The notes under the pieces are model-generated. The model worked only from the letters and a program-made list of their open reading frames with translations. It was not told the DNA's origin and searched no databases. Below are positions 57,492-64,000 of a stretch of DNA of 64,000 nt, in pieces (position 1 is the first letter of the stretch; every line of letters starts with the position of its first letter). The position numbers and the translations under genes are program-made. The DNA lies in the NCBI GenBank assembly GCA_963815655.1, contig CAWFHK010000001.1, forward strand, positions 62,001 to 126,000. Direction: 5' to 3'. Source of the stretch: JAWOLE01 sp963815655. Lineage in GTDB: Bacteria > Acidobacteriota > Thermoanaerobaculia > UBA5066 > Gp7-AA6.

Positions 57492-58523
57492 ATGACTTAC
57501 GTCCTCGTCATCATCGCGATCGCGCTGGCCTTCGATTTCATCAACGGGATGCACGACTCCGCCAACTCGATCGCGACGGTCGTGTCGACGCGCGTGCTCA
57601 CGCCCCTGATGGCCGTCGCCTGGGCGGCGTTCTTCAACTTCATCGCGGCCTTCACGTTCGGGACCGCCGTCGCGAAGACGATCGGCAGCGGCCTGATCGA
57701 CGTCCGCGTCGTCAACTCCGACATCGTGCTCGGCGGCCTCATCGGGGCGATCACCTGGAACGTGCTGACGTGGTATTTCGGGATTCCGTCCTCCTCGTCG
57801 CACGCGTTGATCGGGGGCTACGCGGGAGCCGCCGTGGCGCGCGTCGGAGTGAGCGCCATCGTGCCGGGCATGGCCTGGATCAAGACGCTCTCCTTCATCG
57901 TCCTTTCGCCGCTCATCGGCATGGTGTTCGGGTTCGCGATGATGACGGCGGTCTCGTGGATCTTCCGGAAAGTGCCGTACGGCTCCGTGGACCGCTGGTT
58001 CCGAAGGGCTCAGCTCGGCTCGGCCGCCGCGTTCTCGCTGTCCCACGGCACCAACGACGCCCAGAAGACCATGGGCATCATCGCGGGGCTCCTCGTGGCG
58101 AACCGGAAGCTCTTCGCGGACAACGCGTCCCCCCTGCATTTCATGTACCTCCCCGATTTGAAGGAGATCCCGATCTGGATCATTCTCTCGGCGCACGCCG
58201 CGATCGCCGTCGGAACGCTCACGGGCGGATGGCGCATCGTCCGGACGATGGGGACGCGGATCACGAAGTTGAAGCCCTTCTCCGGGTTCTGCGCCGAGAC
58301 GGGCGGGGCGGCGACGGTCATCCTGGCCTCGGTCTGGGGAATCCCGGTTTCGACGACGCACACGATCACGGGGTCCATCATCGGGGTCGGCGCCACCCAG
58401 CGGTTCTCCGCCGTCCGCTGGGGCGTGGCCGAGCGGATCATGTACGCCTGGGTCCTGACCATCCCCGTGGCCGCGGCGATCGGCGCGATGGCCTACGGCA
58501 TCCTCCTGGCGGTGCGCGGCTGA
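57492..58523 (+). CDS. pit: Low-affinity inorganic phosphate transporter (Pit family)
   Basis: The 343-aa integral membrane protein has the duplicated PHO4 signature. The first copy is FINGMHDSANSIATVVSTRVLTP near the N-terminus, and the second SHGTNDAQKTMGIIAGLLV about residue 180. The EIPSSSSHALIGG-type segment (IPSSSSHALIGGY) and ETGGAATVILASVWGIPVSTTHTITGSIIGVG complete the substrate path. It is a metal-phosphate:H+ symporter complementing the Pst system. It follows the heptamer array after the DUF47 gene. Confidence 0.96.
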   Translation: MTYVLVIIAIALAFDFINGMHDSANSIATVVSTRVLTPLMAVAWAAFFNFIAAFTFGTAVAKTIGSGLIDVRVVNSDIVLGGLIGAITWNVLTWYFGIPSSSSHALIGGYAGAAVARVGVSAIVPGMAWIKTLSFIVLSPLIGMVFGFAMMTAVSWIFRKVPYGSVDRWFRRAQLGSAAAFSLSHGTNDAQKTMGIIAGLLVANRKLFADNASPLHFMYLPDLKEIPIWIILSAHAAIAVGTLTGGWRIVRTMGTRITKLKPFSGFCAETGGAATVILASVWGIPVSTTHTITGSIIGVGATQRFSAVRWGVAERIMYAWVLTIPVAAAIGAMAYGILLAVRG

Positions 58524-58536
58524 TCGCGGAGGCCCC

Positions 58537-59268
58537 GTGTTGAAGAAGCCGCTGCGCCTTCTCGCTCTCTCTTTCGCGTTCGCGTCCGTGGCCTCCGCGT
58601 CCGGCGTCCCCGACCCGGCCCCCTTCGACGCCGTGCTCGAGAGGCGCGCGAGGAACGGGGGCTTCGATTACGCCAGCGCCGACGGCCAGGACCGCAAGCG
58701 GCTGGCCGCCTATCTCTCGAACCTCGGCGACGCGCGGCCGGCGGCGATGACCGCCGACGAGAAGAAGGCGTTCTTCATCAACGCGTACAACGCGACCGCG
58801 ATCGAGACGCTGCTGGACAACCCCGGCCGCGGAATCAGGGACATCGGCGGCGCCTTCAACCGGGCGAAGCACCGCGTCGGCGGAGAGATGCTCACCCTCG
58901 ACGACATCGAGAACAGGCTGCGCGGCATGAAGGACGCCCGCATCCATTTCGCCATCGTCTGCGCGTCGAAGTCGTGCCCGCCGCTCGCGCCGCGGGCCTA
59001 CACGGCGGCGGGCCTGAACGAGGCGCTCGAACGGCAGGGGCGCGCCTTCGTCGGCGATCCGTCCAAAAACCTCGTGGACCGCGCCCGCGGCCGAGTGGCG
59101 TTGTCGAAGATCTTCCACTGGGACCGGAAGGAGTTCGAGCGCGACGGCGGGACCCTCCTGAAGTTCGTCTCCCGCTTCGCCGCCGACGCCGCCACGGCCT
59201 CGTACCTGGCGACCTATCCGAAGGAGCCGGAGTTCCTCGACTACGACTGGTCGCCGAACCAACCGTAG
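58537..59268 (+). CDS. DUF547 domain exported protein
   Basis: The 243-aa protein has a signal peptide (LRLLALSFAFASVASA) and the DUF547 domain (FDAVLERRARNGGFDYAS...KKAFFINAYNATAIETLLDN..., VCASKSCPPLAPRAYTAAGLNEALERQGRAFVGD). The conserved Cys in ASKSCPP is thiol-protease-like, but no activity is known for the family. Start GTG 58537 or TTG 58540. It follows pit after 13 bases and may be co-transcribed, though a functional link to phosphate is only positional. Confidence 0.88.
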   Translation: MLKKPLRLLALSFAFASVASASGVPDPAPFDAVLERRARNGGFDYASADGQDRKRLAAYLSNLGDARPAAMTADEKKAFFINAYNATAIETLLDNPGRGIRDIGGAFNRAKHRVGGEMLTLDDIENRLRGMKDARIHFAIVCASKSCPPLAPRAYTAAGLNEALERQGRAFVGDPSKNLVDRARGRVALSKIFHWDRKEFERDGGTLLKFVSRFAADAATASYLATYPKEPEFLDYDWSPNQP

Positions 59269-59272
59269 GGGA

Positions 59273-59350
59273 AGTTGTGAATTGTGAGTTGTGAATTGTG
59301 AACTGACCCGGACCCTCATTCACAATTCACAATTCACCAGTCACAATTCA
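59273..59350. repeat. Heptamer-array hairpin, unit TGTGAAT
   Basis: The left arm (59274-59303) has TGTGAAT, TGTGAGT, TGTGAAT and TGTGAAC units. A GACCCGGACCCTC centre follows, and then a right arm of ATTCACA units (59319-59349) pairs with it almost completely. It lies after the DUF547 gene. This is the third locus with this unit. Confidence 0.9.
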
Positions 59351-59373
59351 AAAAAAGGGCCCCTTGCGGGGCC
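59350..59373 (-). terminator. Rho-independent terminator on the minus strand without an obvious gene
   Basis: Read on the minus strand, GGCCCC-GCAA-GGGGCC followed by C and seven T is a compact intrinsic terminator. No minus-strand gene precedes it; the next genes on both sides are on the plus strand. It may end an antisense transcript over the RlmI-like gene. Confidence 0.55.
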
Positions 59374-59448
59374 GCGAAGGAGGAGATCGGATGCGTGTCT
59401 CCCTTTGTACGGAGGAGGGGTCCGGGGCGTTGAGGTGAGGTCGTTGGC

Positions 59449-60636
59449 ATGATCCGTTTGCGGCTCAAGCCGGGGAGGGAAGCGTCCGCGGCCCGGCGTC
59501 ATCCGTGGCTCTTCTCCGGGGCCGTGGCCTCGCGCGACGGCGACGGCTCGGACGGGCACGCCGAGGTCATGGATTCCCGCGGCGCGGCTCTCGCCCAGGG
59601 GAGCTACTCGCCGGAGTCGCAGATCGTCGCCCGCCTGTGGACCTTCGATGGGCGGCCGGCCGGCGCGCCGCTCTTCCGGGAGCGGTTCGAGGCCGCCCGG
59701 CGGCTGCGGCGCCAGGTCCTTCTGCCCGGGACGACGGGATACCGCGCGATCAACTCCGAGGGGGACCTTTGTCCCGGCGTCCTCCTCGACATCTACGGCG
59801 ACACCGCCGTTCTCGATCTCCTGACCGAAGGGACCGAGAAGTGGGAGGCGGACCTGACGGCGGCCGCCCGCGAAGCCTTCTCGCCGCGCGAGGTCCTCGT
59901 CCGCCGCACCGGCTCGATTCGCGATCGGGGCTCCGCGCTCCAAGTCACAAATCACCAATCACCAATCACAAATCTCCCGATTCCCTTCAGCGAGAATGGC
60001 CTGCAGTTCTTCGCGGACGTCTCCGGAGGGCAGAAGACCGGCTTCTTCCTCGATCAGCGCGACAACCGGGCGCGCCTTCGCGCTCTCGCTTCCGGCCGCA
60101 CCGTGTTGAATCTCTTCTCCTACAGCGGGGCCTTCTCCGTGTCGGCCCTCGCGGGCGGCGCCGAGCGCTGCGTGGACGTGGACGCTTCCGAGGCGGCGCT
60201 CGGACTGGCGCGGGAGCATCGCCGGGTCAACGGCTATCCGGCCGATGAGGGCGACTTCGTCCGCGCCGACGTCTTCGAGGAGCTGCGGCGGCGGGTCGCC
60301 GCGCGCGAGAGGTGGGGGATCGTGGTGTGCGATCCGCCCGGCTTCGCCAGGAAGAGGGGGGACCTGCCGAGGGCGGCCCGGGGCTACAAGGACATCAACC
60401 GCCTGGCAATGGAGCTGGTGGAGCCGGGAGGCTGGTTCCTGACCTGCTCCTGCTCGGGACTGGTCGCTCCCGAACTCTTCCAGAAGATCGTCTTCTCCGC
60501 GAGCATCGATGCCGGTCACTCCTTCGCTCTCGCGGCGCGGCAGGGAGCCGGCGCCGACCATCCCGTGTCGCTCGATTGTCCGGAGGGGGAATACCTGAAG
60601 GGCCTCTGGCTCATGAGGGAAGGATCGGAAGATTGA
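59449..60636 (+). CDS. RlmI-like class I rRNA (cytosine-C5) methyltransferase with repeat insertion
   Basis: The 395-aa protein has an N-terminal PUA-type domain (RLRLKPGREASAARRHPWLFSGAV). An EEHEE segment (PGVLLDIYGDTAVLDLLT) and the SAM-binding domain follow, with motif I NLFSYSGAFSVSALAGGAERCVDVD and catalytic DPPGFARK. This is the RlmI architecture; 23S rRNA m5C is the likely product. Residues about 165-179 (VTNHQSPITN and flanks) are encoded by an in-frame heptamer array (59943-59977). It replaces the loop just before GGQKTGFFLDQRDNR. The frame is open throughout, so function may be retained. Confidence 0.9.
   Translation: MIRLRLKPGREASAARRHPWLFSGAVASRDGDGSDGHAEVMDSRGAALAQGSYSPESQIVARLWTFDGRPAGAPLFRERFEAARRLRRQVLLPGTTGYRAINSEGDLCPGVLLDIYGDTAVLDLLTEGTEKWEADLTAAAREAFSPREVLVRRTGSIRDRGSALQVTNHQSPITNLPIPFSENGLQFFADVSGGQKTGFFLDQRDNRARLRALASGRTVLNLFSYSGAFSVSALAGGAERCVDVDASEAALGLAREHRRVNGYPADEGDFVRADVFEELRRRVAARERWGIVVCDPPGFARKRGDLPRAARGYKDINRLAMELVEPGGWFLTCSCSGLVAPELFQKIVFSASIDAGHSFALAARQGAGADHPVSLDCPEGEYLKGLWLMREGSED
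59943..59977. repeat. Heptamer array inside a coding gene, unit AATCACC
   Basis: Five 7-nt units (AGTCACA, AATCACC, AATCACC, AATCACA, AATCTCC) lie in frame within the RlmI-like gene, with 35 bp inserted in a predicted interdomain loop. No second arm is present. It is the only array of the window buried within a gene. Confidence 0.8.
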
Positions 60637-60716
60637 AGGATTGAATGATCGAAGGACTCCGCCCCGGCCCGATCGAACAGTCGTCAATCCCTCAATCGTC
60701 AATCGAGAAGCCGTCG
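60628..60716. repeat. Tandem-array hairpin, unit GGATTGAA-like
   Basis: Left-arm units are AGATTGA, AGGATTGA, ATGATCGA and AGGACTC. The right arm has TCAATCCC, TCAATCG and TCAATCGA units with complementary sense. The left arm contains the end of the RlmI-like gene. The right arm encodes residues about 13-25 of the following glycosyltransferase (SSIPQSSIEKPSIP). Confidence 0.75.
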
Positions 60717-61835
60717 ATCCCTCTCGCGCTCCTCGGGCCCGCGCCTCCCGACCGCGGCGGGATCGCCCACGAGACTTCCCGCCTCGCGGCGGAGCTGTCG
60801 CGGCTGACGCGCGTCGATTACCTCACGTTCTCGCGCCCCTATCCCCGATGGCTCGACCCGCGCCGCTTCAGCCGCGACCCGCGGCTCGAGCCCTCGCCCG
60901 CGGCCCCCGTCTTCGACTACCTCTCGCCGCGCTCCTGGCGAAAGACGGCCTGGGCGATCGCGGACGGCGGATCTCTCGGCCTCATCGTGCCGTGGTGGAC
61001 CTCGTTCTGGGCGATTCCGGTCCGGAGCCTCTTCCGGTCACTCTCGCGCTCGAGCCCGCGGACGCGGCGCGTGCTCCTCTGCCACAACCTGGAGGACCAC
61101 GAGAGCGGCGCCTTCCGGCGCTTCCTGACGCTCGGGGCCTTTTCGGCGGCGGACGCCTTCGTCGTCCACTCGGCGGAGAACAGGGAAGAGCTCTCCCGCC
61201 GGTTCCCGCGCCGGCCCGTGGCCGCGATCCCGCTTCCCGCCTTCGACCCCGGCCAGGACCGGGCCGCCGCGCGGAAGCGGCTCGGCGTGGACGGGCCCCT
61301 GGCGCTCTTCCTCGGCCTCGTGCGCAGGTACAAGGGGGTGGAGACGCTGCTCGAGGCGGCCCCGAGGATCGTCCGGCAGTCGGGCGCGCGCATCGCCGTC
61401 GTCGGCGAGGTGTTTCCCGACGCGAAGCGGCTCGCCCGCCTTCACCGGGCGAGCCCCGTCGCCGAGTCCATTCTCTGGAAGGACCGGTACGTGTCGGAGG
61501 AAGAGATGGGAATGTGGCTCGCGGCCTGCGACGTCGTCGTCCTGCCTTACCGGGAGATCTCCGCCAGCGCGATCGCCGCGCGGGCGATCGGAGCGCGGCG
61601 GCCGGTCGCCGCGTCGGCCGTGGGCGGACTGAAGGACGTCATCGAGCCCGGAATCACCGGCGAGCTCTTCCCCCCCGGCGACTCCGGCGCCCTGGCGGAC
61701 GCGGTCGGGCGGATCCTCGCGCGCGGAGCCGCCGCCTACGCGCCCGGGCTCGACCGCGCCGCGCGCGAGACTTCCTGGCCGCGCTACGCCGGGCGGATCC
61801 TGGATTTCGTTGCCAGCGCAGGGCGTCAGACGTAA
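60645..61835 (+). CDS. Glycosyltransferase, GT-B fold (family 4-like)
   Basis: The 396-aa GT-B enzyme has an N-terminal acceptor domain opening PLALLGPAPPDRGGIAHETSRLA. The C-terminal nucleotide-sugar domain has LALFLGLVRRYKGVETLLEAAP. The EX7E-like region near the end is YVSEEEMGMWLAACDVVVLPYREISASAIAARAIGARRPVAASAVGG. A role in surface polysaccharide or glycolipid synthesis is likely; donor and acceptor are unknown. The first about 25 residues are repeat-encoded. The true catalytic domain starts at about residue 26, and the TAA stop (61833-61835) lies in the next heptamer array. Confidence 0.88.
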   Translation: MIEGLRPGPIEQSSIPQSSIEKPSIPLALLGPAPPDRGGIAHETSRLAAELSRLTRVDYLTFSRPYPRWLDPRRFSRDPRLEPSPAAPVFDYLSPRSWRKTAWAIADGGSLGLIVPWWTSFWAIPVRSLFRSLSRSSPRTRRVLLCHNLEDHESGAFRRFLTLGAFSAADAFVVHSAENREELSRRFPRRPVAAIPLPAFDPGQDRAAARKRLGVDGPLALFLGLVRRYKGVETLLEAAPRIVRQSGARIAVVGEVFPDAKRLARLHRASPVAESILWKDRYVSEEEMGMWLAACDVVVLPYREISASAIAARAIGARRPVAASAVGGLKDVIEPGITGELFPPGDSGALADAVGRILARGAAAYAPGLDRAARETSWPRYAGRILDFVASAGRQT

Positions 61836-61925
61836 GACGTGAGACGTGAGACGTAAGACGTAAGACGGAAGACGTGAGACGCGGCCACCGAATTGCAGGT
61901 CTCTCTTCTGCGCGCCGTTCTTCGT
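61828..61925. repeat. Heptamer-array hairpin, unit AGACGTG
   Basis: Eight 7-nt units (AGACGTA, AGACGTG and variants, 61828-61883) are followed by CGGCCACC..and a partial second arm with GTCTCTCTT, TTTCACGTCTC (to about 61925). The first unit contains the TAA stop of the glycosyltransferase gene. It lies about 40 bp before the acyl-CoA dehydrogenase ATG. Confidence 0.88.
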
Positions 61926-61967
61926 TTCACGTCTCAGGTTCGCGCGCCCGGATATACTCCGGGCGCG

Positions 61968-63140
61968 ATGGATTTCGAGCTGACCGAGGACCAGGCGCTC
62001 CTCGAATCCGCGGTGCGGCAGTTCGCCGAGGAGGTCGTTCGCCCCGGGGCGGCCCGGATCGATCAGAGCGGCGAGTTCCCGAAGGACATCTTCCACGAAG
62101 CCGGAAAGCTGGGTCTCGCGGGGGTCTCGGTCTCAGTCGAGCACGGCGGCTCCGGCATGGACGTCGTGTCGTACGCCATCGTGATCGAGGAGATCTCTCG
62201 CGTCTGCGCCAACACCGGCGTCATCCTCTCGGTGAACAACTCCCTCGTCTGCGATCCGATCGAGAAATACGGAAACGAGGACCAGAAGCGGCGCTTTCTC
62301 CAGCCTCTCGCCCGCGGCGAGAAGCTCGGCTGCTTCGCGCTGACGGAGCCCAACGCCGGCTCCGACGCGGCCAACCAGCAGACTCGCGCCGTGCGCGAGG
62401 GGGACCGCTATCGCATCTCCGGCCAGAAGGTCTTCATCACGTGCGGCCAGGCCGCCGACGTGTGCCTCCTCTTCGCGATGACCGATCCGGAAAAGAAGTC
62501 GCGGGGGATCTCGGCCTTCCTCGTGGACACCGAGACGCGCGGATTCGACCGCTCGCATCATCAGATCAAGCTCGGCGTCAACGCCTCCGGCACCGTCGAG
62601 ATCTTCCTGACGGACGTCGAGGTCCCGGTCCGGGACCGCCTCGGAAAAGAGGGGGAGGGGTTCAAGATCGCGATGTCGACGCTGGACGGCGGGCGCATCG
62701 GGATCGCGGCGCAGGCCGTCGGCATCGCGACGGAGGCGCTCGAGGCGGCCCTCGCCTACTCGAAGGCGCGCCACGCCTTCGGAAAGCCGATCTCGGATTT
62801 CCAGGCGATCCGCTTCTACCTGGCCGACATGGCGACGGAGGTGGACGCGGCTCGCCTCCTGACGCGCCGCGCCGCCGCCGCCAAGGACGCCGCGAACCGG
62901 AGCGGGGGCCGCTACGGGTTCGAGGCGGCGGTCGCCAAGCTCTACGCGGCCGAGATGGCGCAGAGGGTGACGACGAAGGCGCTCCAGATCCACGGGGGAT
63001 ACGGCTACACCAAGGAGTACCCGGTCGAGCGCAACTTCCGCGACGCGAGGATCACGGAGATCTACGAGGGGACGAGCGAGATCCACCGGCTGATCATCGC
63101 GCGGGAGATTTTCAAGGACGCCGGAGTGATGATCGGATGA
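61968..63140 (+). CDS. Acyl-CoA dehydrogenase
   Basis: This FAD enzyme carries out the first step of beta-oxidation or branched-chain acyl-CoA breakdown. The 390-aa protein begins MDFELTEDQALLESAVRQFAEEV and has the flavin-binding signature CFALTEPNAGSDAA. QKVFITCGQAADVCLLFA and QIHGGYGYTKEYPVERNFRDA follow. The catalytic Glu region IYEGTSEIHRLIIAREI is of short-chain type. ATG 61968 fits the family. An in-frame ATG upstream (61893) lies inside the repeat and adds a non-family segment. A second dehydrogenase gene starts at 63912. Confidence 0.95.
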   Translation: MDFELTEDQALLESAVRQFAEEVVRPGAARIDQSGEFPKDIFHEAGKLGLAGVSVSVEHGGSGMDVVSYAIVIEEISRVCANTGVILSVNNSLVCDPIEKYGNEDQKRRFLQPLARGEKLGCFALTEPNAGSDAANQQTRAVREGDRYRISGQKVFITCGQAADVCLLFAMTDPEKKSRGISAFLVDTETRGFDRSHHQIKLGVNASGTVEIFLTDVEVPVRDRLGKEGEGFKIAMSTLDGGRIGIAAQAVGIATEALEAALAYSKARHAFGKPISDFQAIRFYLADMATEVDAARLLTRRAAAAKDAANRSGGRYGFEAAVAKLYAAEMAQRVTTKALQIHGGYGYTKEYPVERNFRDARITEIYEGTSEIHRLIIAREIFKDAGVMIG

Positions 63141-63175
63141 CGAGGAGCGTGGCGCAGGGTGACGCCCTCACACCG

Positions 63176-63205
63176 CTCCCTCTCCCGGGGGGAGAGGGAG
63201 TTTTT
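63176..63205 (+). terminator. Rho-independent terminator (dispersed CCCTCTCCC hairpin, copy 2)
   Basis: CTCCCTCTCCC (63176-63186) pairs with GGGAGAGGGAG (63190-63200) around GGG, followed by five T. It lies 35 bp after the acyl-CoA dehydrogenase gene. The stem is shared with the hairpin at 56761-56791 in reverse orientation. Confidence 0.85.
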
Positions 63206-63237
63206 GAGTCGGCGCGCTCGGCCCGGCGCGACTGAAC

Positions 63238-63915
63238 ATGCCGCAGACACGCCTGTTCCGGGACCGCGTGGTCTCGATGGAGCAAACGCTCGAGGGGGGC
63301 GAGAAGAACCTCGACCTCCTGAAGGGCCTCTGCCATGAGGCATTGCCCGAGTTGACGCTGCGCGAACACGCTCTCGATCACGAGCGCGACCTCTTCGTCA
63401 TGGTCCTGGAAGGGCCGGACGGCGGGACGACACGGGTCTGCTGGACGCGCATGGTCCTCTTCGACGCGGAGCGGATTCCCTCGCTCTCCGGAGATCCCCT
63501 CGCGGCGCTGCGGGCGAGGATCGTGGACTTCCTGCGCGCGCGGGCGGCGCGCCCGGAGATCGTGGTGACGTTCCGCCACCTCGAGGACGGGTGGGTGGAT
63601 ACGCCCGAGCCGCGCCGCGAGAAGAAGCGCCGGCGCGGCCGCGGCGACCGGGGAAAGCGCGAGGGACGCCGGGAGCCCACCGCTCGGGCCCCCGGCCCCG
63701 GCCGGCCCGCGGCGCCACCGCCGCAGCGGGTCGCTCAACCTCCGCGCGAGCGCCGTCCGCAGCCGCCGTCGCTGCCGGCGGCGCTTCCGGCGGCCGACGC
63801 GGCCCAGAAACCGCAGGCGGGGCGCCGGCGCCGGCGTTTCCGCCGCCGCCGCCGGGGCCGCGGCCCGGGCGGCCCCTCGTCTTCCGGCCCGGCCGGCCCG
63901 GCGCCGACGTCATGA
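63238..63915 (+). CDS. Hypothetical protein with Arg/Pro-rich disordered C-terminus
   Basis: The 225-aa protein has a folded N-terminal part (about residues 1-125), with ERDLFVMVLEGPDGGTTRVCWTRMVLFDAERIP and ARIVDFLRARAARPEIVVTFRHLEDGWVD. The tail of about 100 residues is very basic and Pro-rich (RRRGRGDRGKREGRRE.., RRRRRFRRRRRGRGPGG). The tail suggests nucleic-acid or polyanion binding, but no family is recognised. The coding call is supported by the compact N-terminal domain and by the overlap of its stop with the next gene's ATG. Confidence 0.65.
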   Translation: MPQTRLFRDRVVSMEQTLEGGEKNLDLLKGLCHEALPELTLREHALDHERDLFVMVLEGPDGGTTRVCWTRMVLFDAERIPSLSGDPLAALRARIVDFLRARAARPEIVVTFRHLEDGWVDTPEPRREKKRRRGRGDRGKREGRREPTARAPGPGRPAAPPPQRVAQPPRERRPQPPSLPAALPAADAAQKPQAGRRRRRFRRRRRGRGPGGPSSSGPAGPAPTS

Positions 63916-64000
63916 ACTTCGATCTGACCGAGGACCAGGCTCGCATCCGGGACTCCGTCCGCGACTTCGCGCAGGCCGAGATCGCGCCGGGAGTCGCGGA
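63912..64000 (+). CDS. Second acyl-CoA dehydrogenase, 5' part only (runs off the window)
   Basis: From ATG 63912 the 29 visible residues (MNFDLTEDQARIRDSVRDFAQ and on) match the N-terminal helix of acyl-CoA dehydrogenases and resemble the enzyme at 61968. The ATG overlaps the preceding gene's stop (ATGA). The rest is outside the window. Confidence 0.85.
   Translation, partial: MNFDLTEDQARIRDSVRDFAQAEIAPGVA

Noticed and set aside
61893..61967. Upstream start of the acyl-CoA dehydrogenase at 61893
   Set aside because: The extra 25 residues come partly from the heptamer array and do not belong to the family; MDFELTEDQ at 61968 is the standard start.

Overview
The window is a 64 kb piece of a strongly GC-rich bacterial chromosome. 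The gene content points to Acidobacteriota, possibly a Thermoanaerobaculia- or Vicinamibacteria-like lineage. The evidence is a GWxTD-domain exported protein, two secreted von Willebrand A (VWA) proteins, DUF1844, two PATAN/DUF4388 proteins, an Oar-like TonB receptor relic, and split methylmalonyl-CoA mutase with multiple acyl-CoA dehydrogenases. The placement is inferred from family content only. Nothing suggests a phage or plasmid. The one clear mobile element is a class C group II intron.

Layout. 0-3.9 kb: sucD, ndk, a TrmJ-like methyltransferase, a secreted VWA protein and an OmpA-like lipoprotein. 3.9-5.7 kb: a group II intron placed directly behind the lipoprotein terminator. 5.7-17.1 kb: RluA-type pseudouridine synthase, a GT-C-like membrane protein, LpxL-type acyltransferase, a methyltransferase, an alkaline-phosphatase-superfamily protein, the cell-division set envC / S41-like / YibQ, and mazG. 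17-24 kb: DUF1844, TPR and PATAN proteins, then a heat-shock operon dnaK-hsp20-hspR. 24-37 kb: GWxTD, VWA and PATAN-HDOD proteins, methylmalonyl-CoA mutase large subunit, tdk, a structured non-coding stretch with a tRNA-Cys fragment, nth, a 5'-nucleotidase, a TonB receptor relic and a membrane protein.

37-59 kb is a phosphate/polyphosphate island: CHAD protein, exopolyphosphatase, PhoU, GH1, SixA, PHP phosphoesterase plus a lipid-type glycosyltransferase, polyphosphate kinase, a broken STAS/RsbW pair, a phosphate-selective-type porin, pstSCAB, a PhoB/PhoR pair, a DUF47 protein and Pit. Several promoters here carry hexamer direct repeats (TTCACG/TTCAGG/TTAACA-like) phased at exactly 11 bp. I read these as lineage-specific Pho boxes for the PhoB-type regulator encoded inside the island. 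Together the genes would take up phosphate (porin, Pst, Pit), store it as polyphosphate (Ppk), mobilise it (Ppx), bind the polymer (CHAD) and perhaps save phosphate by glycolipid substitution (GT21-like).

59-64 kb: DUF547, an RlmI-like methyltransferase, a glycosyltransferase, acyl-CoA dehydrogenase genes and an Arg-rich protein.

The most unusual feature is a set of about 17 short tandem arrays scattered over the window. Each has a 7-nt unit (rarely 8 nt). Most form a long imperfect hairpin because the second arm carries the complementary unit. The unit differs between loci (TGTGAAT, GGTCCAA, GGTGGTA, AGACGTG, GCTGAGA and others), but several units recur at distant sites. The arrays sit at gene borders and supply stop codons, start codons or N-terminal codons of the neighbours. 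One lies in frame inside the RlmI-like gene.
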